A stretch of 14,056 nt of DNA from Aquificota bacterium. GTDB lineage: Bacteria > Aquificota > Aquificia > Aquificales > Aquificaceae. The stretch covers positions 1-14,056 of the forward strand of contig JAJRQX010000003.1 in the NCBI GenBank assembly GCA_024280065.1, in the 5' to 3' direction. Positions 1 through 7,053 of the stretch are shown one piece after another (position 1 is the stretch's first letter; each line of letters starts with the position of its first letter). A program made the position numbers and the translations under genes. The notes beneath the pieces are model-generated. The model was not told where the DNA came from. It searched no databases and saw only the letters and a program-made list of their open reading frames with translations.

Positions 1-3000
1 GACGTTGAGGAGAGGATACTGGCCGAGTTTATAAAGGAGGGTATAAAGGTACTTGGCTGGAGGGAGGTCCCCGTAAACAGGGACGCGGTAGGGGAGTCAG
101 CACTAAGGGTGATGCCGAGGATAAAACATCTCTTCCTTGACATGGAGGGCATTCCCGAAGAGGAGAGGGAGCTAAGACTCTGGTTCGTGAGAAGGTCCAT
201 AGAAAGGAGGTTCAGCGAGAAGGAGGTTTACATACCCTCTCTATCTTCAAGGGTGATCGTCTACAAAGGTATGCTCGTAGCCCCCCAGCTTGACAGGTTC
301 TACCCTGACCTTCTTGAGGAAGATTTTGAGACCTCCTTCTGCATGTTCCATCAGAGGTACTCCACCAACACCTTCCCCAACTGGAGGCTCGCCCAGCCTA
401 TGAGGACCCTCGCACACAACGGCGAGATAAATACGCTCCAGGGAAACAGGAACTGGATGATAGCTCTCCAGAACGAGCTTGAGCACGATGTCCTGAGAGG
501 AAGGGAGGACCTCATAAAACCTCTGGTTTCATACGAGGAGAGCGACTCCGCATCTCTTGACAGGGTCTTTGAACTCCTCTGTCTGGTCGGTTACTCTCCC
601 GAACACGCCATAAACATGCTGATCCCGCCCGCCTGGGAGCACGTTCCCGAACTCTCCGACAAGGTCAAGGCCTTCTTTGAGTATCAATCGCTCCTGATGA
701 AGCCCTGGGACGGCCCCGCAGCGATAGCCTTTACGTGGGGAGACAGGGTGGGTGCTCATATGGACAGGAACGGCCTCAGGCCCTTAAGATACGTTCTCAC
801 GAAGGAAGGGATCATCGTCCTCGGTTCGGAAGTTGGTATGGTTGACCTTGGGGATATGGGAGTTGAGGAGAAAGGGAGGCTCGGTCCCGGAGATACCCTT
901 GTGGTTGATATGTCCAAAGGGACCATAAGGAAAACTGAGGAGATACTTGAGGAGCTTGCGAGCCAGAAACCTTACGGTGAGTGGATAGACAGGTACCTCC
1001 TGAGGCTCTCTGAAATAACTAAAGGGAAGAGTGTAAGTGTACCCAAAGAAGACCCGGAGCGTATCAGAAAGCAGATAGCCTTCGGTTGGACTGAGGAAGA
1101 GATAAGGAACGTCATACACCACATGGCGAGCACAGGTAAGGAACCCACCTTCTCCATGGGCGATGATACACCTCTCCCTCCCCTCTCGGAGAAGCCCAAG
1201 CTCCTCTTCAGATACTTCAAGCAGAGGTTCGCACAGGTCACGAACCCACCCATAGACCCGATACGCGAGAGGATGGTGATGTCCCTCAAGATGAACTTAG
1301 GGTACAAGAAGAACTTCCTGAAGGAGACACCCGAGCACGCAAAACGTCTCCAGATAGAGTCCCCCATACTCCTCGACTACCAGCTAAAGGCCATTGAGGA
1401 GCAGAAGGAGTTCAAGGTGGTCAGGATACCGATATGCTATCCGAAGGAGAGAAGCTACAACATAGTTGAGTTTCAAGACATGTGCGGTGAGAGGAGGGTC
1501 TCGGAGCTTATAATGGACGCCCTCTACGAGGAGATACCCATAAACGATCTGAGGCTCGGGATAGAGACCCTCCAGAGGAGGGTGGAGGAGGCTGTTAGAG
1601 AGGGAGCCCAGATAATAATACTCTCGGACAGATATATAAGCAGATACAGGGTAGCCATACCGAGCCTCCTTGCGATAGCCGCCTGCGTCAAACACCTGTC
1701 AAAGCTCGGCCTCTCAACGAGGGTCTCCTTCATAATGGAGACGGGAGAGGCCCGTGATACCCACCAGATAGCCTGTCTCATAGGATACGGAGCCTCCGCG
1801 GTTTACCCTTACCTTGCCTACGAGGTCATAAGGGACCTCTGCAACTCGGGTAAGCTTGACATACCCTACGAGCAGGCTGTCCTCAACTACAAGAAGGCCC
1901 TTGAGGACGGACTTTTGAAGATCATGTCCAAGATGGGCATATCCACCCTCAACTCCTACCACGGGGCCCAGATCTTTGACACGGTCTGCCTGAACAGGGA
2001 TTTCGTTGAGGAGTTCTTCACGGGAACACCCGTTACCTTAGAGGCGGACGGCATAGAGGAGATAGAGGCGTCCACCTTGGCCAGACACAACGCAGCCTAT
2101 GAGACGGAAGACCCCAAGCTTGATTACGGCGGTGATATGAGGTTCAGGAAGGGGGGAGAGTTCCACGCCTGGTCGCCCCATGTGGTCAGGGCCCTCCACA
2201 AGTTCCTCCAGACCAAGGATTACAAAGACTACAAGGAGTTCTCCAAACTCGCAAACACCCAACACCCCACCTTCATAAGACACCTCTTGGACTACAAGAG
2301 GGCAGAAAAACCTATACCTATAGAGGAGGTTGAACCCGAGGAGGAGATCCTGAAGAGGTTCGTAACGGGAGGCATGTCCCTGGGAGCCCTGTCCCCTGAG
2401 GCCCACGAGGTCATAGCGGAGGCCTGTAACAGGCTCGGTATGAGGTCAAACTCCGGAGAGGGGGGAGAGGACCCCAAGAGATACTGGACCATAAAGAACT
2501 CCGCTATTAAACAGGTGGCGAGCGGCAGGTTTGGTGTTACACCCACCTACTTGGCAACAGCCAAGGAGATAGAGATAAAGATAGCCCAGGGGGCGAAACC
2601 CGGAGAAGGGGGACAGCTACCCGGACATAAAGTAAACGAATACATAGCCAGATTAAGACACTCCCAACCCGGTGTGACCCTTATATCGCCCCCTCCACAC
2701 CACGACATTTACTCCATAGAGGACCTCGCCCAGCTCATACACGACCTAAAGCAGGCGAACCCGAAAGCCAGGGTCTGCGTCAAGCTGGTCGCAGAGCACG
2801 GCGTGGGAACGATCGCTGCCGGCGTAGCCAAGGCTTATGCGGACATCGTCCAGATAAGCGGTGCTGAGGGAGGAACCGGAGCGTCCCCCTACTCCTCCAT
2901 AAAGAACGCAGGCAACTACTGGGAGATAGGGCTGATGGAGACCCAGAGGGTCCTTATGGAGAACAACCTCAGGGACAGGATAAGGGTAAGGGTGGACGGA

Positions 3001-4224
3001 GGTCTCAGGACCGGCAAGGACGTGATAATAGCTGCCCTCCTGGGTGCGGAGGAGTTCGGCTTCGGGACCGCGGCGATGATAGCGGAAGGGTGCGTTATGG
3101 CACGCATGTGCCACCTGAATACCTGCCCTACGGGTGTAGCCACTCAGGACCCCAAATACAGGGCCAAGTTCAAGGGCAAGGTGGAGGATGTTATGGCCTA
3201 CTTCAGGGCTGTTGCCAGGGAGGTGAGGGAGATCCTCGCGGAGATGGGCTTCCGCTCCCTTGACGAGATAATAGGCAGGACCGACCTCATAGAGGTCGTG
3301 AGATACGAAGAGTTCCCGGGTTCCAAAAGGATGAAGGTGGAGGCCCTCCTCAACACCTACCCCGAAGACAAGCCGAGAAGATGCATGGTGGAGAGAAACG
3401 ACAACCCTGCGGAGAACATAAACGACAGGATCCTTGAGGACGTCCTGCCCTATATAGAGAGGGGAGAGCCCTTTGAGAAGGAGTATGAGATAAGGAACGT
3501 CCACAGGACGGTTCCAACCAAGATAAACTACTACATAGCGGTTAAGTACAGAGACGAAGGCTTACCTGAGGACACCATAAGGCTTACCTTCAGGGGGACC
3601 GCAGGCCAGAGCTTTGGAGCCTTTAACCACAGAGGAGTTACCTTAAGGCTCATAGGGGACGCCAACGACTATGTGGGCAAAGGAATGTGGGGAGGGAAGA
3701 TAATACTCATACCGACAGGTGTGAAAGAGACCCACAGGAACGTCATAATGGGGAACACCTGCCTGTACGGTGCCATAGGCGGAAAGATCTTTGCAGCAGG
3801 GAGAGCGGGGGAGAGGTTCGCTGTCAGGAACAGCGGTGCCATCGCTGTAGTTGAAGGGACGGGACACCACTGCTGTGAGTATATGACCGGGGGTATAGTT
3901 GTCGTACTCGGAGAGGTAGGTTACAACGTTGGGGCAGGCATGACCGGTGGACACGCCTACATACTTGATGAGAGCGGGACCCTCCAGCACAAGCTGAACT
4001 ACTCCTACGTCTACGCAAGGAGGCTCGTGGGAGAGGAGGAGATAGCGGAGCTGAGGTCCCTTATAGAGGAACACCTCAAGCTCACCAACAGTCCGAGGGC
4101 CAGGGAGATAATAGACAGGTTTGAGGAGTACTTGCCCAAGTTCTGGAAGGTTATACCCCTTGAGCAGAAGGACAAGGACCCGTACCGGGAGGTTGGTAAG
4201 GAAGCTCTCCTTCGCCCTGTTTGA
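1..4224 (+). CDS. gltB: Glutamate synthase large subunit (GltB), 5' end outside window
   Basis: Transfers the amide nitrogen of glutamine to 2-oxoglutarate, giving two glutamates; it is the cytoplasmic large subunit that works with a GltD-type electron donor, and no gltD is in the window. The frame is open from base 1, so the gene starts upstream: about 1407 residues are visible of a family near 1500, and the N-terminal catalytic Cys is not seen. In visible-residue numbers, the class-II amidotransferase domain includes HQRYSTNTFPNW (from 117) and AHNGEINT (138-145). A central domain follows, then the FMN-binding synthase domain from about 780 (GGMSLGALSPEAHE; later EGGTGASPYSSIK). The 3Fe-4S ligands form a C-x5-C-x4-C motif with codons at 3091, 3109 and 3124. 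A C-terminal GXGXG beta-helix domain runs from about 1150. The GTG/ATG at 109-114 is internal, because the upstream residues (VLGWREVPV) are typical GltB. The end overlaps the next gene. Confidence 0.97.
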   Translation, partial: DVEERILAEFIKEGIKVLGWREVPVNRDAVGESALRVMPRIKHLFLDMEGIPEEERELRLWFVRRSIERRFSEKEVYIPSLSSRVIVYKGMLVAPQLDRFYPDLLEEDFETSFCMFHQRYSTNTFPNWRLAQPMRTLAHNGEINTLQGNRNWMIALQNELEHDVLRGREDLIKPLVSYEESDSASLDRVFELLCLVGYSPEHAINMLIPPAWEHVPELSDKVKAFFEYQSLLMKPWDGPAAIAFTWGDRVGAHMDRNGLRPLRYVLTKEGIIVLGSEVGMVDLGDMGVEEKGRLGPGDTLVVDMSKGTIRKTEEILEELASQKPYGEWIDRYLLRLSEITKGKSVSVPKEDPERIRKQIAFGWTEEEIRNVIHHMASTGKEPTFSMGDDTPLPPLSEKPKLLFRYFKQRFAQVTNPPIDPIRERMVMSLKMNLGYKKNFLKETPEHAKRLQIESPILLDYQLKAIEEQKEFKVVRIPICYPKERSYNIVEFQDMCGERRVSELIMDALYEEIPINDLRLGIETLQRRVEEAVREGAQIIILSDRYISRYRVAIPSLLAIAACVKHLSKLGLSTRVSFIMETGEARDTHQIACLIGYGASAVYPYLAYEVIRDLCNSGKLDIPYEQAVLNYKKALEDGLLKIMSKMGISTLNSYHGAQIFDTVCLNRDFVEEFFTGTPVTLEADGIEEIEASTLARHNAAYETEDPKLDYGGDMRFRKGGEFHAWSPHVVRALHKFLQTKDYKDYKEFSKLANTQHPTFIRHLLDYKRAEKPIPIEEVEPEEEILKRFVTGGMSLGALSPEAHEVIAEACNRLGMRSNSGEGGEDPKRYWTIKNSAIKQVASGRFGVTPTYLATAKEIEIKIAQGAKPGEGGQLPGHKVNEYIARLRHSQPGVTLISPPPHHDIYSIEDLAQLIHDLKQANPKARVCVKLVAEHGVGTIAAGVAKAYADIVQISGAEGGTGASPYSSIKNAGNYWEIGLMETQRVLMENNLRDRIRVRVDGGLRTGKDVIIAALLGAEEFGFGTAAMIAEGCVMARMCHLNTCPTGVATQDPKYRAKFKGKVEDVMAYFRAVAREVREILAEMGFRSLDEIIGRTDLIEVVRYEEFPGSKRMKVEALLNTYPEDKPRRCMVERNDNPAENINDRILEDVLPYIERGEPFEKEYEIRNVHRTVPTKINYYIAVKYRDEGLPEDTIRLTFRGTAGQSFGAFNHRGVTLRLIGDANDYVGKGMWGGKIILIPTGVKETHRNVIMGNTCLYGAIGGKIFAAGRAGERFAVRNSGAIAVVEGTGHHCCEYMTGGIVVVLGEVGYNVGAGMTGGHAYILDESGTLQHKLNYSYVYARRLVGEEEIAELRSLIEEHLKLTNSPRAREIIDRFEEYLPKFWKVIPLEQKDKDPYREVGKEALLRPV
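4145..4150 (+). promoter_or_regulatory. Candidate ribosome binding site for the MFS gene, inside gltB
   Basis: GGAAGG lies 9 nt before TTG 4160, within the gltB reading frame. It is the best-spaced Shine-Dalgarno match among the possible starts and is the reason for choosing TTG 4160. The competing GGGAGG at 4187-4192 directly touches TTG 4193, which is too close for normal use. Confidence 0.4.
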
Positions 4225-5314
4225 TACGGGCGAGACGGTTCTCGGAGCCCTTGTATTCTCAACCTTCTTTCCCCTATACATAACGAAGCATGTGGACACG
4301 AAGCTATACAGTCTCCTCTACGGTCTGTCCTTCTTAGCCTCCTTCGGTATAGCCCTGTATCTCGGGAAGGTAGCGGACAGGAAGGCTTTGAGAAAGATCT
4401 TCTTTGTGGTGTTCGGTATTTCCGTTGCGTTCCTGTGTGTCGGAGTAGGTTTGTTTTACAGCTTCCCTTTCATAGCCTTAGGTTTCTTCCTCCTCATGGC
4501 CGTAGCTCACCAGCAGGCCTTCGTCTTTTACAACTCCATGCTACTTGGGTTTGACTCAAGAGGTTTTACATCGGGTATGGGTGTCGCCTTCGGATATATA
4601 GGTTCGGCTCTGGCTTTGATAACGCTGGCCGGACACCTGAAGGAGCCTGAAGTCTACTTCCTGACCGGGAGCCTCTTCCTGGTCCTGTCCGCGCCCGCCT
4701 TCCTCTTTCTCAAGAATCCCACCTTAAGGACGGAGGTCAGGCTGGGGGAGGTATTCAGGGACAGGAGGTTCCTGCTTGCGGTCTTTACCATACTGACCTT
4801 AACGGAAGTTGCCAACACCATGATAGCGATGATGGGCATATACCTGAGGGAGGTATACGGGTTCGGAAGGGAGTACATATACAGGGTGATAGGCCTGTCC
4901 GCCCTTGGAGGTGTGATCGGTGGGATCCTCTGGGGAGCACTCGCTGACAGGGTGGGTGTCAGGAGGGTCTTCCCTGCAGGTTTCTTCATCTGGTCTGTGT
5001 TCCTCCTATCCCTTCCTCACATTCCCGGATCCCTTATCGTTCCCGCAGGTTTCCTTGCAGGTCTTTCTTTGTCCCACATATGGACCACATCAAGGGTCTT
5101 CATACTTTCAGAGTTTCCCGAGGGGGAGGCCTCGGTGAGACTTTCCTTCCTATCCCTAACGGAGAGGGTGGCTTCAACGACAGGCCTCCTCACCTGGTCC
5201 TTCCTCCTTACGGTCACAGGGGACAACTACCGGCTGTCAGCTGGTCTTATGGCCCTCTTCCCCCTCCTTGGTCTTATCCTGTTCGTTCTTTACCTGAGAA
5301 GCCGAAAAACATGA
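4160..5314 (+). CDS. MFS transporter, UMF1/Atg22-like, 12 TM
   Basis: Predicted inner-membrane transporter of about 384 residues with twelve hydrophobic segments. Motif A-like loops follow TM2 (GKVADRKALRK) and TM8 (GALADRVGVRR), the two-fold pseudo-repeat of the major facilitator superfamily. The first segment, with LSFALFDTGETVLGALVF, resembles the LYDxGNS-type opening of UMF1/vacuole-effluxer Atg22-like proteins. The substrate cannot be deduced. The start is uncertain. The frame is open back to a TTG at 4121, but the preferred TTG at 4160 has GGAAGG at 4145-4150 with 9-nt spacing; it gives a basic N-terminus followed by TM1. TTG 4193 is an alternative, although its GGGAGG abuts the codon. 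Either choice puts the start inside gltB (65- or 32-nt overlap), suggesting co-transcription and translational coupling. The 3' end overlaps the convergent peptidase gene. Confidence 0.82.
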   Translation: MSRRTRTRTGRLVRKLSFALFDTGETVLGALVFSTFFPLYITKHVDTKLYSLLYGLSFLASFGIALYLGKVADRKALRKIFFVVFGISVAFLCVGVGLFYSFPFIALGFFLLMAVAHQQAFVFYNSMLLGFDSRGFTSGMGVAFGYIGSALALITLAGHLKEPEVYFLTGSLFLVLSAPAFLFLKNPTLRTEVRLGEVFRDRRFLLAVFTILTLTEVANTMIAMMGIYLREVYGFGREYIYRVIGLSALGGVIGGILWGALADRVGVRRVFPAGFFIWSVFLLSLPHIPGSLIVPAGFLAGLSLSHIWTTSRVFILSEFPEGEASVRLSFLSLTERVASTTGLLTWSFLLTVTGDNYRLSAGLMALFPLLGLILFVLYLRSRKT

Positions 5315-6095
5315 CCCTCCCATCCCCTGAGCTGATGTAGGCTACGGGCATGTGGGGCGTGTTGTGGTGAAAGCCTAAGTTCCCCTCACTGTCAAGGGCT
5401 ATAACCCCTCCCTCTCCCCCCACCCTGCTCTCAAGCAGGTCTATGCCTGCCCTGCATGCCTCCATGGGAGAGATACCCTGAGCTATCAGGGAAACGACGA
5501 AGAAAGTTAAGGACACCAGGATTATCCTGTCTCCGTCTCCCGTCGCGGAAGCTCCTCCCGAAGGAGATGCGTAGGTCCCCGCACCTATCACGGCTGCGTC
5601 TCCAACCCTTCCGGGCTCTTTTCCCTTCACACCCCCGGTTGATGTCCCGGCCACAACGGTTTTTCCGTCCGTGACCACACATCCGACCGTATCGCCAGAC
5701 CCCTCTCCCCCTCCTGTAAAACTTCCCTTCCAGAACCTAAGAGCTCCCTCACCCACGATCAGGGTGTGCTTTGATCTCTCCATGACCGCCCTGGCGAGGG
5801 ATATAGGGTTACTCACACCCTCAACTGAACCGATCGCTCCGGCCCTTCCGTCGCTCACCATGAGGGAGGCGTCCATCTCCACCTTTCCTTCCAAGTTTCT
5901 CACCGCACCCCTTCCAGCGTTGAAGACACCGCTGTCCTCCATAACCCTGATAGCCCCCTCACATGCATCTATAGGTTTACCCTCCATTAAAAGCTCGTAG
6001 CCTTTCAGTACCGCTTCTTTCAGAACTTCCCTGGCCTCCCTCAGCCTCTCCTCGCTCCACCTTCCCGCTCCTCCGTGGACCGCTATAGCCCTCAT
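5274..6095 (-). CDS. Isoaspartyl peptidase / L-asparaginase (Ntn-hydrolase, plant type), short form
   Basis: N-terminal-nucleophile hydrolase of 273 residues. The family autocleaves into alpha and beta subunits and removes isoaspartyl residues from dipeptides and/or hydrolyses asparagine. Visible marks are the N-terminal IAVHGGAG, NAGRG (59-63), MDASLMV, then SGDTVG with the predicted nucleophile Thr136, TSTGG (151-155), and GRVGDAAVIGAGTYA (162-176), which matches the substrate-binding GRVGDSPLVGAG segment of the family. The expected beta subunit is 136-273. The family is usually a little over 300 residues with the nucleophile near 180; the linker before the Thr is almost absent here. ATG 6095 is supported by the standard MRAIAVHGGAG start. 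The gene is divergent from the SDR gene by 22 nt and overlaps the MFS gene tail by 41 nt. Isoaspartate repair would suit a heat-loving cell, but the exact substrate is not decided. Confidence 0.92.
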   Translation of the reverse strand: MRAIAVHGGAGRWSEERLREAREVLKEAVLKGYELLMEGKPIDACEGAIRVMEDSGVFNAGRGAVRNLEGKVEMDASLMVSDGRAGAIGSVEGVSNPISLARAVMERSKHTLIVGEGALRFWKGSFTGGGEGSGDTVGCVVTDGKTVVAGTSTGGVKGKEPGRVGDAAVIGAGTYASPSGGASATGDGDRIILVSLTFFVVSLIAQGISPMEACRAGIDLLESRVGGEGGVIALDSEGNLGFHHNTPHMPVAYISSGDGRVMFFGFSGKERTG

Positions 6096-6117
6096 AACCT
6101 GATAAAATAGACCAACC
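6096..6117. promoter_or_regulatory. Very short divergent intergenic region with shared AT-rich -10-like box
   Basis: Only 22 nt separate two divergent genes. The ATAAAATA block at 6102-6109 reads as TAAAAT-like towards the + gene and TATTTT-like towards the minus gene. It lies 8 nt from GTG 6118 and 6 nt from the ATG at 6095, so either transcript would start at or next to its initiation codon. No Shine-Dalgarno sequence precedes GTG 6118, and only a weak CAGG lies 2 nt before the minus-strand ATG. No convincing -35 box is seen on either strand. Any -35 or regulator site would have to lie inside the opposite coding region. Confidence 0.4.
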
Positions 6118-7053
6118 GTGAGGGTCCTGATAACGGGAGCAGCGGGCTTTATAGGTTCTCATCTCTGTGAGAGGTTCCTGAGAGAGGGTCACGAGGTCAT
6201 AGGTCTTGACAACTTTCTGACGGGTACACCCGACAACATAGCCCACCTTTTCGAGAACCCAAACTTCACATTTATAAAGTACGACGTGACCAACTTCCTG
6301 TATATCAAGGGAGACATAGATATAATCCTCCACTTCGCCTGTCCTGCTTCTCCTGTTGACTACATGAACCACCCTATACACACTATGAAGGTGGACTCCG
6401 TGGGAACACTGAACACCTTAGGGCTTGCGAGGGAAAAGGGGGCGAGATACATCTTCGCATCAACCTCCGAGGTTTACGGAAACCCACTGGTCCATCCTCA
6501 GCCTGAAGACTACTGGGGAAACGTAAATCCCGTAGGTCCCAGGAGCGTTTACGATGAAGCCAAGAGGTTCTCGGAAGCCCTCACCATGGCCTACCACAGG
6601 CAGCACGGCCTGGACGTCAGGATAGTCAGGATCTTCAACACCTACGGCCCGAGAATGAGGATAAACGACGGGAGGGTGATACCGAACTTCATATACCAGG
6701 CCCTGAAGGGAGAACCTCTCACCGTTTACGGGGACGGAATCCAGACGAGGAGCTTCTGCTATATAGACGACCTAGTTGAGGGGATCTACAGGGTCGCTGT
6801 GAAGGAAGGTTTAGGAGGTGAGGTCTTCAACTTAGGGAACCCAGAAGAGTTCACAATACTGGAGCTGGCAAAGAAGATAATAGAGATAACCGGGAGCAGG
6901 TCAGGAATAGTTTTCCTGGATAGACCTCAGGATGACCCTGACAGGAGACGACCAGACATTACCAAGGCGAGAAAGGTCCTCGGTTGGGAGCCGAGGGTAG
7001 GTCTTGATGAGGGTCTGAGGAGAACGGTAGAGTGGTTCAGGGAGAGGGTTTAG
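6118..7053 (+). CDS. UDP-glucuronate decarboxylase-like NAD-dependent SDR
   Basis: Extended short-chain dehydrogenase of 311 residues, predicted cytoplasmic. The closest family by motif is UDP-glucuronate decarboxylase (UDP-xylose synthase), which makes UDP-xylose for surface polysaccharides or glycoproteins. The Rossmann motif is GAAGFIGSH (7-15). STSEVYG (115-121) supplies the Ser/Thr and Glu118 typical of the decarboxylase group, and the YxxxK pair is Tyr145/Lys149. [26 protein letters not shown] and [13 protein letters not shown] (272-284) are UXS-like blocks. Length is normal for the soluble bacterial form. GTG 6118 is essentially forced: an in-frame TAA lies at 6103-6105 and the Rossmann strand begins at once. 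There is no visible Shine-Dalgarno. The 3' end overlaps a convergent SulP gene by 17 nt. A related NDP-sugar epimerase/dehydratase activity is the main alternative. Confidence 0.9.
   Translation: MRVLITGAAGFIGSHLCERFLREGHEVIGLDNFLTGTPDNIAHLFENPNFTFIKYDVTNFLYIKGDIDIILHFACPASPVDYMNHPIHTMKVDSVGTLNTLGLAREKGARYIFASTSEVYGNPLVHPQPEDYWGNVNPVGPRSVYDEAKRFSEALTMAYHRQHGLDVRIVRIFNTYGPRMRINDGRVIPNFIYQALKGEPLTVYGDGIQTRSFCYIDDLVEGIYRVAVKEGLGGEVFNLGNPEEFTILELAKKIIEITGSRSGIVFLDRPQDDPDRRRPDITKARKVLGWEPRVGLDEGLRRTVEWFRERV

Noticed and set aside
109..114. GTG-ATG at 109-114 as the start of gltB
   Set aside because: The frame is open to base 1 and the upstream residues (VLGWREVPV) match the conserved GltB N-terminal region, so the gene is cut by the window edge.
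2746..3504. 252-codon minus-strand open frame opposite gltB
   Set aside because: It lies wholly opposite the conserved FMN/Fe-S region of gltB and its translation is low-complexity without family signs; it is a shadow of a codon-biased gene.
3643..4299. 218-codon minus-strand open frame across the gltB/MFS junction
   Set aside because: It is antisense to the conserved GXGXG domain, with no RBS or recognisable protein features.
5977..6381. Minus-strand 134-codon frame spanning the peptidase/SDR divergent gap
   Set aside because: It covers the antisense of the SDR Rossmann region and then another frame of the peptidase; the two flanking genes have clear family motifs and explain the DNA.
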